Below the pieces are notes generated by a model. The model searched no databases. It was not told where the DNA came from and saw nothing but the letters and a program-made list of their open reading frames with translations. A DNA stretch of 64,000 nucleotides from Streptomyces sp. NK08204 (GTDB lineage: Bacteria; Actinomycetota; Actinomycetes; Streptomycetales; Streptomycetaceae), in NCBI RefSeq assembly GCF_020400585.1, contig NZ_JAINVF010000012.1, positions 124,001 to 188,000 on the forward strand. The letters are read 5' to 3'. Below, piece by piece: positions 18,423 through 27,230 of the stretch. How positions within the stretch are numbered: the stretch's first letter is position 1; each line of letters opens with the position of its first letter. The position numbers were made by a program, and so were the translations under genes.

Positions 18423-18919
18423 TTGTACTGCCCCGGCCGGTAGCGACCCGGGACCATCCGGGTGGTGACGCCGATGCGGTTCCACGCGTTGATCACCGTG
18501 ATCGCGGCGATCAGCTGGGACAGCTCGGCCTCCTCGAAGTGCCCGGCGGCCCTGTCGTAGACCTCGTCGGGCACGAAGCCGTCCGTCAGTACGGTGACCG
18601 CCTCGGTCAGCTCGATCGCCGCCAGCTCCTTCTCCGTGTAGAAGTGCCGCGACTCCTCCCACGCGCTGAGCTGCACGATCCGCTCGACGCTCTCCCCGGC
18701 CGCGAGCGCGTCCCTGGTGTGCATGTCCAGGCAGTAGGCGCAGTGGTTGAGCTGCGAGGCGCGGATCTTCACCAGCTCGTACAGCTTGGGGTCCAGGCCC
18801 TGCTTGGCGGCGGCGTCCAGCTGGATCATCGCCTTGTACACCTCGGGGGCGAGCTTGGCGAAGTGCAGCCGCGGAGCATGCTCGGCCGCGTACTCGACGG
18901 TGTCGTGTGCTGTGCTCAT
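18419..18919 (-). CDS. Carboxymuconolactone decarboxylase / AhpD-like protein (copy 1)
   Basis: 166 residues, first gene of the coupled trio. The CxxC redox motif is NHCAYCLDMHT (C60, C63, H67), within the usual AhpD-core helices (KLYELVKIRASQ; LTEAVTVLTDGFV). It lies 47 bases from, and divergent to, the MocR-type regulator, which is therefore the obvious candidate to control the trio. The 18920-18966 gap contains ATGGTCCAT (18954), a short near-palindrome that could be the operator. Confidence 0.9.
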   Translation of the reverse strand: MSTAHDTVEYAAEHAPRLHFAKLAPEVYKAMIQLDAAAKQGLDPKLYELVKIRASQLNHCAYCLDMHTRDALAAGESVERIVQLSAWEESRHFYTEKELAAIELTEAVTVLTDGFVPDEVYDRAAGHFEEAELSQLIAAITVINAWNRIGVTTRMVPGRYRPGQYK

Positions 18920-18966
18920 ACCGTCGACCCTAGGGGCCAGGCAGCCCAGGAGTATGGTCCATTTCC

Positions 18967-20361
18967 ATGTCAGGATCTCGGGCCACTCTGGGCGTCGACC
19001 TCCACCTGGAACCGGCCGGTACCGGCGGGCTGCGCCGGGGCCTGACCGACGCCCTGCGGGACGCCGTACGCACCGGCCGCCTCGCCCCCGGCACCCGGCT
19101 GCCCTCCTCCCGCTCCCTCGCCGCCGACCTCGGCATCGCCCGCAACACCGTCGCCGACGCCTACGCCGACCTGGTCGCCGAGGGCTGGCTCACCGCCCGG
19201 CAGGGCTCCGGAACCCGGGTCTCCGACCGCGCCGTGGCCGCGCAGCAGGGCACCGGCAGGGCACCGCGGCGCCCCGAAGCCACCCGCCCGGCCCACAGCC
19301 TGGTCCCCGGCACCCCCGACCTCGCCTCCTTCCCGCGCGCCGAGTGGCTCAAGGCAGCGCGCCGCGCCCTGGCCGCCGCCCCGTACGACGCCCTCGGCTA
19401 CGGCGACCCGCGCGGTCGGCCGGAACTGCGCGCGGCCCTCGCCGGCTACCTCGCCCGCGCACGCGGGGTCCGCACCGACCCCGAGACGATCGTGATCACC
19501 GCCGGCTTCTCGCACGCGTTGCGCGTCCTCGGCACGGTGCTGCGGGCACGCGGGGTCCGGACGGTGGCGGTGGAGTCGTACGGGCTCGACGTCCACCGGG
19601 GCCTGCTGCACGCGGCGGGGCTGGCGACGCCGCCGCTGCCGTACGACGAACTCGGCACCGACACCACGGAGCCGGGTGATGCCGGGGCGGTGCTGCTGAC
19701 GCCCGCCCATCAGTTCCCGATGGGCACGCCCCTGCACCCCGACCGGCGGGCCGCCCTCGTGGACCGGTGCCGGCGCACCGGCGCCCTGATACTGGAGGAC
19801 GACTACGACGGCGAGTTCCGCTACGACCGGCAGCCCGTCGGCGCGTTGCAGGGCCTCGACCCCGACCGCGTCGCCTACCTCGGCACCGCGAGCAAGTCCC
19901 TCGCGCCGGGCCTGCGGCTGGGCTGGATGGTGCTGCCGCCGGCCCTGGTCGACGAGGTGGCGTCGGCCAAGGGCACCCTGCACTCCGTCGGCGTGCTGGA
20001 CCAGCTCACGCTTGCGGAGTTCATCACCTCCGGCGCGTACGACCGGCACGTGCGCTCGGCGCGGCTGCGGTACCGGCGCCGCCGCGACGCGCTCGCCGCC
20101 GCGGTCGCCGACCGTGCGCCCCGGGTACGGGTCACCGGGATAGCGGCCGGACTGCACGCGGTGCTGCGGCTGCCGCCCGGCACCGAGCGGTCGGTGGTGC
20201 AGGCCGCGGCGTGGCAGGGGCTGGCCCTGCACGGGCTGGCCTTCCACCGCCACCCGGAGGCCGTCGCCGAGCCGGTGGACGCGCTGGTGGTGGGGTACGG
20301 CACGCCGTCGGACAGTGCGTGGGGCGGGGCCTTGGAGGCCTTGTGCCGCGTACTGCCGTAA
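18967..20361 (+). CDS. MocR/PdxR-family regulator (GntR domain fused to aminotransferase)
   Basis: 464 residues. The N-terminal GntR winged helix (about 20-90) includes LAPGTRLPSSRSLAADLGIARNTVADAYA, given here only as the recognisable core RLPSSRSLAADLGIARN. The C-terminal fold-I aminotransferase domain has EDDYDGEFRYDRQPVGALQ and the PLP-lysine segment YLGTASKSLAPGLRLGW. These proteins sense PLP or an amino compound and usually regulate a divergent neighbour. Here that is the AhpD/AhpD/PEP-mutase-like trio, an unusual target set for the family. Confidence 0.93.
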   Translation: MSGSRATLGVDLHLEPAGTGGLRRGLTDALRDAVRTGRLAPGTRLPSSRSLAADLGIARNTVADAYADLVAEGWLTARQGSGTRVSDRAVAAQQGTGRAPRRPEATRPAHSLVPGTPDLASFPRAEWLKAARRALAAAPYDALGYGDPRGRPELRAALAGYLARARGVRTDPETIVITAGFSHALRVLGTVLRARGVRTVAVESYGLDVHRGLLHAAGLATPPLPYDELGTDTTEPGDAGAVLLTPAHQFPMGTPLHPDRRAALVDRCRRTGALILEDDYDGEFRYDRQPVGALQGLDPDRVAYLGTASKSLAPGLRLGWMVLPPALVDEVASAKGTLHSVGVLDQLTLAEFITSGAYDRHVRSARLRYRRRRDALAAAVADRAPRVRVTGIAAGLHAVLRLPPGTERSVVQAAAWQGLALHGLAFHRHPEAVAEPVDALVVGYGTPSDSAWGGALEALCRVLP

Positions 20362-20414
20362 GGGGCCGCCATCGCGTCACGGATCGAAGGGGCTTCTTTT
20401 CGAAGGGTCTTCCT

Positions 20415-21287
20415 TCAGGCGGCGTGTTCCTCGGGGGAAACACAGGTCTCGGACTCCGTCGTCGGGGCCTCGCCGAACCGGGCCAGGGCCAGTGCCCCCG
20501 CCACCGCCACGGTGAAGCCCAGGGCCGCCAGCCACGACAGGCCCGCGCGGGTGTGGTCGCCGAGCCAGATGACGCCCACCGCCGCCGGACCGACCGTCTC
20601 GCCGATCACCATGCCGGCCGTCGCGGTCGTCACCGACCCGCGTTGCAGGGCCGAGGTCAGCAGCAGGAACGCGGCGCCCCCGCCGAGCAGCAGGGCGTAG
20701 GTGGCCGGGCCGGCGAACAGCTCGGCCGGGCGCAGGGAGCCGATGAGGCGTACCGACACCTCCACCACCCCGAAGCCGAGGCCCGCGCCGAGCCCGAGCA
20801 GCAGTGCGCGCGTCCGCCCGGACAGCCGCCCGCCGACCCCGCCGAGCAGCAGCACGCCCACCGCCGCCGCGACCATCGCGTACGCCAGCCAGCGGGGCCC
20901 CTGCCGGTCGCCCTCCGCCCCCGAGGCCAGCCCCAGCATCGCCAGCCCCGCGCACACCACCGCCACCGCGGCCCACTCCGGCCGGCTCAGCCGCACCCGC
21001 AGCAGCCGCGCCGCCACCACCGCGGTCACCGCGAGGCTCGCCGCCAGGGCCGCGCCCACCGCATAGATCGGCACGGACCGCAGCGCCGCGATCTGGAACA
21101 GGAAGCCGAGCCCGTCCAGCGCCAGCCCCGCGATGTAGCGCCACTGCCGCAGCGCCCGCAGGAGCAACGCGGCATCCCCGCCCCCGGCCTCGTCCGTGGC
21201 CGCCGCCCGCGCGGCCATCGCCTGCAACACCGTTGCCGTACCGAAGCAGACCGCCGCGCCGAGGGCGCACACCATTCCAAACAGCAC
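20415..21287 (-). CDS. EamA/DMT-family transporter
   Basis: 290 residues with about ten hydrophobic helices in two halves, as in drug/metabolite transporters (ALGAAVCFGTATVLQAMAAR at the start; TATAGMVIGETVGPAAVGVI in the second half). The substrate is unknown. It converges with the MocR gene (53-base gap) and diverges from the lipoprotein gene. Confidence 0.85.
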   Translation of the reverse strand: MLFGMVCALGAAVCFGTATVLQAMAARAAATDEAGGGDAALLLRALRQWRYIAGLALDGLGFLFQIAALRSVPIYAVGAALAASLAVTAVVAARLLRVRLSRPEWAAVAVVCAGLAMLGLASGAEGDRQGPRWLAYAMVAAAVGVLLLGGVGGRLSGRTRALLLGLGAGLGFGVVEVSVRLIGSLRPAELFAGPATYALLLGGGAAFLLLTSALQRGSVTTATAGMVIGETVGPAAVGVIWLGDHTRAGLSWLAALGFTVAVAGALALARFGEAPTTESETCVSPEEHAA

Positions 21288-21391
21288 AAAGCGACTCTAG
21301 GGGAGGCCGCGACCGCAGGGCCCCTCGGGGGGCTCTCCCGCCGGCCCCTAGGCTGGCCGTCGAACACCGCACACCGACGGGGGAGACACAC

Positions 21392-21820
21392 ATGGCGAAC
21401 GCCCGCAGGCAACTCCGCTCCACCACGGTCGTCCTGGGCGGCATGGGCCTCCTCGCCACCGCCCTCACCGCCTGCTCCTCCGAGCCGGACAAGCGCTGCG
21501 TCGACCAGGACAGTTACCGGCTCGCCAAGGGCTACAGGATCATCGCCGACAAGTACTGCAAGTCCGGCCGGTCCCTGAAGTTCGGCAAGTCCTCGAAGTC
21601 CTCGAAGTCCTCGGGGTCCCCCCAGATCAACAAGTCCCTCAAGGTCTCCGTCGACGCCGCCTGGTACTACGGCGGCAAGGCGAAGCACGGCTGGGTCGAC
21701 GGCGGCTCCTTCACCAAGCCCGACGGGGGCTCCAGCGGCTCCCACGACGACCGGCACAGCCACCACAGCGGCGTCCACCGCGGCGGCTTCGGCGGCGGCC
21801 ACCACAGCTCCGGCGGCTGA
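21392..21820 (+). CDS. Small lipoprotein with Ser/His/Gly-rich tail
   Basis: 142 residues from the ATG at 21392 (GGGGGAGAC upstream). The signal peptide ends in a lipobox, LLATALTACSS. The mature part has two further cysteines (KRCVDQDSY, DKYCKSG), an FGKSSKSSKSSG stretch, and a tail rich in H, S and G (HDDRHSHHSG; GGFGGGHHSSGG) that might bind metal. It is followed after 11 bases by a glutathionylspermidine-synthase-like gene. In E. coli the ygiB-ygiC pair shows the same arrangement (lipoprotein then ATP-grasp), so a joint role is likely. Confidence 0.8.
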   Translation: MANARRQLRSTTVVLGGMGLLATALTACSSEPDKRCVDQDSYRLAKGYRIIADKYCKSGRSLKFGKSSKSSKSSGSPQINKSLKVSVDAAWYYGGKAKHGWVDGGSFTKPDGGSSGSHDDRHSHHSGVHRGGFGGGHHSSGG

Positions 21821-21831
21821 GGAGCCCGCCC

Positions 21832-23016
21832 GTGCAACGGCGTACCACTACACCGCGCCCCGGCTGGCAGCAGACCGTCGAGGAGCAGGGCCTCGTCTAC
21901 CCGCTCACCCGGTACCCCGACGGCGTCCTGCGCCCGTACTGGGACGAGAGCGCCTACTACGTGTTCTCCCTGGACGAGGTCGAGGCGCTGGAGGAGACCG
22001 TCGCGGAACTCCACCGCATGTGCCTCGCCGCGGCCGAGCACATCGTCGCCGAGGACCGCCTCGCCGACCTCGGCATCACCGACCCGCGCCTCGCCGCGGC
22101 CGTCACCGAGGCCTGGCGGCGCCGCGCCGAACTTCTCTCCGTCTACGGCCGTTTCGACCTGCGCTACGACGGCACCGGCCCGGCGAAACTGCTGGAGTAC
22201 AACGCCGACACACCCACCTCGCTGGTGGAGGCCGCCTCCCCCCAGTGGTTCTGGATGGAGGAGCGTTTCCCCGGCGCCGACCAGTGGAACTCCCTGCACG
22301 AACGCCTCGTCGACGCCTGGCGGGGGCAGGCCGCACTGCTCCCGCCCGGCAGCCCCCTGCACTTCGCGCACTCCGCGGCCGACGAACTCGGCGAGGACCT
22401 GATGACGGTCGCCTATCTGAAGGAGACCGCCGAACAGGCCGGCCTCGACACCGACTGGCTCTCCATGGAGGAGATCGGCTGGGACACCCTCTCGGGCCGC
22501 TTCGTGGACAACCGACTCCGGTTCATCCGGGCCGTCTTCAAGCTCTACCCGTGGGAGTGGCTCACCACCGACGCCTTCGGCGGGTACGTCCTCGACACCC
22601 TCGACAACGGCGGCGGCACCGGCAGCACCCTGTGGATCGAACCCGCCTGGAAGATGCTCCTGAGCAACAAGGCCCTGCTGGCGATCCTGTGGGAGCTGTA
22701 CCCGGGCCACCCCAACCTGCTGCCCGCCTACCTCGACGGCCCCCGCGAACTGGCGGTCACCGCAGGCTACGTCGCCAAGCCCCTGCTCGGCCGCGAGGGC
22801 GCGGGCGTCACCGTGCACGCGCCGGGCGCCGACCCCGTCGTACGCGAAGAGCGCTGCTGCTACCAGCAGCTGGCCCCGCTGCCCGCCTTCGACGGCAACC
22901 ACGTCGTGCTCGGTGCCTGGGTCGTCCAGGACGAGCCGGCGGGCCTCGGCATCCGCGAGTCCTCGGGCCTGGTCACCGACGAGTACGCCCGCTTCCTGCC
23001 CCACGTGATCCTCTAG
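21832..23016 (+). CDS. Glutathionylspermidine synthase-like ATP-grasp protein
   Basis: 394 residues from the GTG at 21832. Family motifs include RFDLRYDGTGPAKLLEYNAD, TPTSLVEAASPQWFW, and near the end KPLLGREGAGVTVHAPG and GAWVVQDEPAGLGIRES. The family comprises the synthetase half of GspS and stand-alone YgiC/YjfC proteins that ligate an amine to a carboxylate using ATP. No amidase domain is present, and Streptomyces does not make glutathione, so the substrate must be something else. It is co-transcribed with the upstream lipoprotein. Confidence 0.9.
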   Translation: MQRRTTTPRPGWQQTVEEQGLVYPLTRYPDGVLRPYWDESAYYVFSLDEVEALEETVAELHRMCLAAAEHIVAEDRLADLGITDPRLAAAVTEAWRRRAELLSVYGRFDLRYDGTGPAKLLEYNADTPTSLVEAASPQWFWMEERFPGADQWNSLHERLVDAWRGQAALLPPGSPLHFAHSAADELGEDLMTVAYLKETAEQAGLDTDWLSMEEIGWDTLSGRFVDNRLRFIRAVFKLYPWEWLTTDAFGGYVLDTLDNGGGTGSTLWIEPAWKMLLSNKALLAILWELYPGHPNLLPAYLDGPRELAVTAGYVAKPLLGREGAGVTVHAPGADPVVREERCCYQQLAPLPAFDGNHVVLGAWVVQDEPAGLGIRESSGLVTDEYARFLPHVIL

Positions 23017-23037
23017 CCGCCCGGCCCGGCGCGATCC

Positions 23038-24243
23038 CTAGACGCCCAGCACCCCACGCAGCTGTTCCAGCGCCCAGTCCAGGTCGTCCTCGCTGATCAT
23101 CAGCGGCGGTGCGATGCGGATGGTGGAGCCGTGGGTGTCCTTCACGAGCACGCCCCGGTCCATCAGCCGCTCGGAGACCTGCCGTCCGGTGCCGATCCTC
23201 GGGGCGATGTCCACCCCCGCCCACAGGCCGCGCCCGCGCACCGCCGTCACCGTGCCGGTGCCGAGCAGCCCCGCCAGCTGGCGGTGCAGACGCTCCCCGA
23301 GGAGCGCGGCCCGCTCCTGGAACTCGCCCGAGCGCAGCATCGCGATCACCTCCAGCGCCACCGCACAGGCCAGCGGATTGCCGCCGAAAGTCGACCCGTG
23401 CTCACCGGGCCGGAACACCCCGAGCACATCCGCGCCGCCGACCACCGCCGACACCGGCAGGATCCCGCCGCCCAGCGCCTTGCCCAGCACGTACAGGTCC
23501 GGTACGACCCCCTCGTGCTCGCACGCGAAGGTCCGCCCGGTCCGGCCGAGCCCCGACTGGATCTCGTCGGCGACGAACAGCACGTTCCGTTCACGGGTAA
23601 GCTCCCGGACCCCGGGCAGATAGCCCTCCGGCGGCACGATCACCCCGGACTCGCCCTGGATCGGCTCCAGCAGCACCGCGACGGTGTTCTCGGTGAGCGC
23701 GGCCCTCATCGCGGTCAGATCTCCGTACGGCACGATCTGGAATCCGGGCGTGTACGGACCGAAGTCCGCGCGTGCCTCCGGGTCGGTCGAGAAGCTGATG
23801 ACCGTCGTCGTACGCCCGTGGAAGTTGCCGCCCGCGACCACGATCTTCGCCATCTCCCCGGGCACCCCCTTCACCCGGTACCCCCACTTGCGGGCCGTCT
23901 TCACCGCACTCTCCACCGCCTCCGCACCGGAGTTCACCGGCAGCACCATCTCCATCCCGCACAGCTCCGCCAGCTCCGTGCAGAACGCCGCGAACCGGTC
24001 GTGGTGGAACGCGCGGGAGGTCAGCGTGACCCGCTCCAGCTGCCGCTTGGCCGCGTCGACCAGCCGCGGGTGGCAGTGCCCGAAGTTCAGCGCGGAGTAA
24101 CCGGCCAGCAGATCCAGGTACCGGCGCCCCGCCACGTCCCTCAGCCACGCGCCCTCGGCCGTGGCCACGACGACCGGCAGCGGATGGTAGGTCGGCGCGC
24201 AGTGCGCGTCGGCGGCGGCGATGAGGTCTTGTGCAGTGGTCAC
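23038..24243 (-). CDS. rocD: Ornithine--oxo-acid aminotransferase
   Basis: 401 residues, full length. It is a PLP enzyme converting ornithine and 2-oxoglutarate to glutamate semialdehyde and glutamate. Key segments are LLAGYSALNFGHCHPRLV, PVNSGAEAVESAVKTARKW, FHGRTTTVISFSTDP, LFVADEIQSGLGRTG, and the PLP lysine in LYVLGKALGGGILPVSAV. The G-Y-S-A-L-N-F-G-H segment favours ornithine over acetylornithine as substrate. It is convergent with the Gsp-like gene (21-base gap). Confidence 0.93.
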   Translation of the reverse strand: MTTAQDLIAAADAHCAPTYHPLPVVVATAEGAWLRDVAGRRYLDLLAGYSALNFGHCHPRLVDAAKRQLERVTLTSRAFHHDRFAAFCTELAELCGMEMVLPVNSGAEAVESAVKTARKWGYRVKGVPGEMAKIVVAGGNFHGRTTTVISFSTDPEARADFGPYTPGFQIVPYGDLTAMRAALTENTVAVLLEPIQGESGVIVPPEGYLPGVRELTRERNVLFVADEIQSGLGRTGRTFACEHEGVVPDLYVLGKALGGGILPVSAVVGGADVLGVFRPGEHGSTFGGNPLACAVALEVIAMLRSGEFQERAALLGERLHRQLAGLLGTGTVTAVRGRGLWAGVDIAPRIGTGRQVSERLMDRGVLVKDTHGSTIRIAPPLMISEDDLDWALEQLRGVLGV

Positions 24244-24370
24244 GGCCTCTCCCGGTTACGACTGGCGCCCCCCTGCCTGCCCCATCCTCCCCCGCGAGGC
24301 CGCCGGGGGCCGCGTTCAACATGCGGTCACCGCCGCGTGGCAGCGGGCGGTGCCCGGTAGGCTGATCGGC

Positions 24371-24448
24371 GGGCCGTGACTGGCGCGCTGGGATGGGACG
24401 GACCATCGGGGAGCGGCCCGGCAGAAAACAGTGCCGTGCGCCTGGGCC
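24371..24448 (+). ncRNA. ZTP (pfl) riboswitch upstream of glyA
   Basis: The leader contains the ZTP-aptamer signatures in order: GGGCCGTGACTGGCG (24371-24385), a variable stem GATGGGACGGACCATC, the GGGGAGCGGCCC element closing the first domain against GGGCC, a linker, and the conserved CGCCTGGGC (24439-24447) that forms the pseudoknot with the GGCG loop. The family binds ZTP/ZMP, the alarmone of 10-formyl-THF shortage, and switches on folate and purine genes, glyA being a classic target. The glyA start is about 40 bases downstream, a distance that suits translational control. Confidence 0.9.
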
Positions 24449-24486
24449 GAACGCGAACGCTGTACGCACACCGTCCGGAGGTCCCC

Positions 24487-25938
24487 ATGCCAGAGCAGCA
24501 GCCCCTCTCCACCGAGTCCACCGCCTTCCGCGCGGCCCTCGACGTCATCCGCGCGGTGGAGCCCCGGGTGGCCGACGCGATCGGCCAGGAGGTGGCCGAC
24601 CAGCGCGAGATGCTGAAGCTGATCGCCTCCGAGAACTACGCCTCCCCGGCCACCCTGCTCGCGATGGGCAACTGGTTCAGCGACAAGTACGCCGAGGGCA
24701 CCATCGGCCGCCGCTTCTACGCCGGCTGCCGCAACGTCGACACGGTCGAGTCCCTGGCCGCAGAGCACGCCAAGGCACTCTTCGGTGCCCGCCACGCCTA
24801 CGTCCAGCCGCACTCCGGCATCGACGCCAACCTCGTCGCCTTCTGGGCCGTCCTCGCCGACCGGGTGGAGGTCCCCTACCTGGAGAAGGCCGGTGCCCGC
24901 CAGGTCAACGACCTCTCCGAGGCCGACTGGGCGGAACTGCGCCAGGCCTTCGGCAACCAGCGCATGCTCGGCATGTCCCTGGACGCGGGCGGCCACCTCA
25001 CCCACGGCTTCCGCCCGAACATCTCCGGCAAGATGTTCGACCAGCGCTCCTACGGCACCGACCCGGCCACCGGCCTGATCGACTACGAGGCCCTGCGCGC
25101 CCAGGCCCGCGAGTTCAAGCCGCTGATCATCGTCGCGGGCTACTCGGCGTACCCCCGTCTGGTGAACTTCCGGATCATGCGGGAGATCGCCGACGAGGTC
25201 GGGGCGACGCTGATGGTCGACATGGCCCACTTCGCGGGCCTCGTCGCGGGCAAGGTCCTGACCGGTGACTTCGACCCGGTCCCGCACGCCCAGATCGTCA
25301 CCACCACCACGCACAAGTCCCTGCGCGGCCCGCGCGGCGGCATGGTGCTGTGCGACGACTCCCTCAAGGACCAGGTCGACCGCGGCTGCCCGATGGTCCT
25401 CGGCGGCCCGCTCCCGCACGTCATGGCCGCCAAGGCCGTCGCCCTGGCCGAGGCCCGGCAGCCCGCCTTCCAGGACTACGCCCAGCGCATCGTCGACAAC
25501 TCCCGCGCGCTCGCCGAGGGCCTGATGCGCCGCGGCGCCACCCTGGTGACGGGCGGCACGGACAACCACCTGAACCTGATCGACGTGGCCACCTCCTACG
25601 GCCTCACCGGCCGCCAGGCGGAGGCAGCCCTGCTCGACTCGGGCATCGTCACCAACCGCAACGCCATCCCGGCCGACCCGAACGGCGCCTGGTACACCTC
25701 CGGCATCCGCGTCGGCACCCCGGCGCTGACCACGCGCGGCCTCGGCACCGCGGAGATGGACGAGGTGGCGGCCCTGATGGACCGGGTCCTCACCACCACC
25801 GAGCCGGGCACCACCAAGTCGGGCGCCCCGTCGAAGGCGGCGCACGTCCTGGACGAGAAGGTGTCGCGGGAGATCTCCCAGAGGGCCACGGATCTGGTGG
25901 CCGCGTTCCCGCTGTACCCGCAGGTCGACCTCGGCTGA
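24487..25938 (+). CDS. glyA: Serine hydroxymethyltransferase
   Basis: 483 residues, longer than the ~420 of most bacterial SHMTs because of extra segments near residues 95-230, as in a second actinobacterial type. It converts serine and THF to glycine and methylene-THF. Motifs are REMLKLIASENYASPATLLAM, YAEGTIGRRFYAGC, VDMAHFAGLVAGK, and the PLP lysine in VTTTTHKSLRGPRGGMV. The ATG at 24487 follows CCGGAGGTCCCC. Its leader holds the ZTP riboswitch, so expression should rise when 10-formyl-THF is short. Confidence 0.96.
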   Translation: MPEQQPLSTESTAFRAALDVIRAVEPRVADAIGQEVADQREMLKLIASENYASPATLLAMGNWFSDKYAEGTIGRRFYAGCRNVDTVESLAAEHAKALFGARHAYVQPHSGIDANLVAFWAVLADRVEVPYLEKAGARQVNDLSEADWAELRQAFGNQRMLGMSLDAGGHLTHGFRPNISGKMFDQRSYGTDPATGLIDYEALRAQAREFKPLIIVAGYSAYPRLVNFRIMREIADEVGATLMVDMAHFAGLVAGKVLTGDFDPVPHAQIVTTTTHKSLRGPRGGMVLCDDSLKDQVDRGCPMVLGGPLPHVMAAKAVALAEARQPAFQDYAQRIVDNSRALAEGLMRRGATLVTGGTDNHLNLIDVATSYGLTGRQAEAALLDSGIVTNRNAIPADPNGAWYTSGIRVGTPALTTRGLGTAEMDEVAALMDRVLTTTEPGTTKSGAPSKAAHVLDEKVSREISQRATDLVAAFPLYPQVDLG

Positions 25939-25977
25939 GGCCCGGCCGACAGCCCGGCCGGCAGCAAGGCCGTGAGC

Positions 25978-26010
25978 GGGAGCGCTTTCCGTTTTCCGGG
26001 GGGCGCTCCC
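25978..26010 (+). terminator. glyA terminator
   Basis: GGGAGCGC and GCGCTCCC form an 8-bp stem around a T-rich 17-base loop, 40 bases after the glyA stop. Confidence 0.75.
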
Positions 26011-26047
26011 GTCAAGGAGGCCACCGACACCTGCGAGAATGGTGGAC

Positions 26048-27061
26048 ATGGCCTCTGATCGACCCCGCGTGCTCTCCGGTATCCAGCCCACCGCCGGCTC
26101 GTTCCACCTCGGCAACTACCTCGGCGCCGTCCGCCAGTGGGTGGCCCTGCAGGAGTCCCACGACGCGTTCTACATGGTCGTCGACCTGCACGCGATCACG
26201 GTCCCGCAGGACCCGGCGGCCCTGCGCGCCAACACCCGGCTCGCCGCCGCCCAGCTCCTCGCGGCCGGCCTCGACCCGGAGCGCTGCACGCTCTTCGTCC
26301 AGAGCCACGTCCCCGAACACGCCCAGCTCGCCTGGGTCATGAACTGCCTCACCGGCTTCGGCGAGGCCAGCCGCATGACCCAGTTCAAGGACAAGTCCGC
26401 CAAGCAGGGCGCCGACCGGGCGAGCGTCGGCCTGTTCACCTACCCGATCCTCCAGGTCGCCGACATCCTGCTGTACCAGGCCCACGAGGTGCCGGTCGGC
26501 GAGGACCAGCGCCAGCACATCGAGCTGACCCGCGACCTCGCCGAGCGCTTCAACGGCCGCTTCGGCGAGACCTTCACGATCCCGAAGCCGTACATCCTCA
26601 AGGAGACGGCGAAGATCTACGACCTCCAGGACCCGTCGATCAAGATGAGCAAGTCGGCGTCCACGCCGAAGGGCCTCATCAACCTCCTCGACGAGCCGAA
26701 GACGACGGCGAAGAAGGTCAAGAGCGCGGTCACGGACACCGACACGGTGATCCGCTACGACGCCGAGAACAAGCCGGGCGTGTCGAACCTCCTCACCATC
26801 TACTCCACGCTCACCGGCAAGTCGGTCGCCGAGCTGGAAGCGGACTACGAGGGCAAGATGTACGGCGCGCTCAAGACGGACCTCGCCGAGGTCATGGTCG
26901 ACTTCGTGACGCCGTTCCGGGAGCGCACCCAGCACTACCTGGACGACGCCGAGACGCTCGACTCGATCCTGGCCAAGGGCGCGGAGAAGGCGCGCGCCGT
27001 CGCCGCGGAGACCCTCGCGCAGGCCTACGACCGGGTCGGCTTCCTGCGGGCGAAGCACTGA
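26048..27061 (+). CDS. trpS: Tryptophanyl-tRNA synthetase
   Basis: 337 residues from the ATG at 26048; an ATG at 26039 would add three residues and cannot be excluded. It charges tRNA-Trp. The class I HIGH-like motif is FHLGN (residues 19-23) and the KMSKS loop is IKMSKSAST (about 198). The ADILLYQAHEVPVGEDQRQH segment is the tryptophan-pocket region. Streptomycetes often have two TrpRS enzymes; by its steady core context this looks like a housekeeping copy. It is monocistronic. Confidence 0.96.
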   Translation: MASDRPRVLSGIQPTAGSFHLGNYLGAVRQWVALQESHDAFYMVVDLHAITVPQDPAALRANTRLAAAQLLAAGLDPERCTLFVQSHVPEHAQLAWVMNCLTGFGEASRMTQFKDKSAKQGADRASVGLFTYPILQVADILLYQAHEVPVGEDQRQHIELTRDLAERFNGRFGETFTIPKPYILKETAKIYDLQDPSIKMSKSASTPKGLINLLDEPKTTAKKVKSAVTDTDTVIRYDAENKPGVSNLLTIYSTLTGKSVAELEADYEGKMYGALKTDLAEVMVDFVTPFRERTQHYLDDAETLDSILAKGAEKARAVAAETLAQAYDRVGFLRAKH

Positions 27062-27153
27062 GCCGTACGGCACGGAGCACTGAGCCGTAGAGCACACGTC
27101 CGGAGACGTACAACACGGCCGCAGTGGCCGTACAGTCGATAGCCGAAAGCTGC

Positions 27154-27177
27154 TCCGGGCAGGCACCCTGCCCGGGA
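27154..27177 (+). terminator. Hairpin between trpS and the 2H phosphoesterase gene
   Basis: TCCGGGCAGG pairs with CCTGCCCGGGA around a 3-base loop. It lies 93 bases after trpS and 54 before the next start, so it could be a trpS terminator or a leader stem. Confidence 0.5.
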
Positions 27178-27230
27178 AGACAGACGGGGAAGACCCGACC
27201 GACCGGACCGACCGGACGACAGGAGACGAC

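Noticed and set aside
24300..24486. Glycine or SAH riboswitch upstream of glyA
   Set aside because: The GACTGGCG / GGGGAGCGGCCC / CGCCTGGGC elements fit the ZTP aptamer and not the tandem glycine or SAH types.
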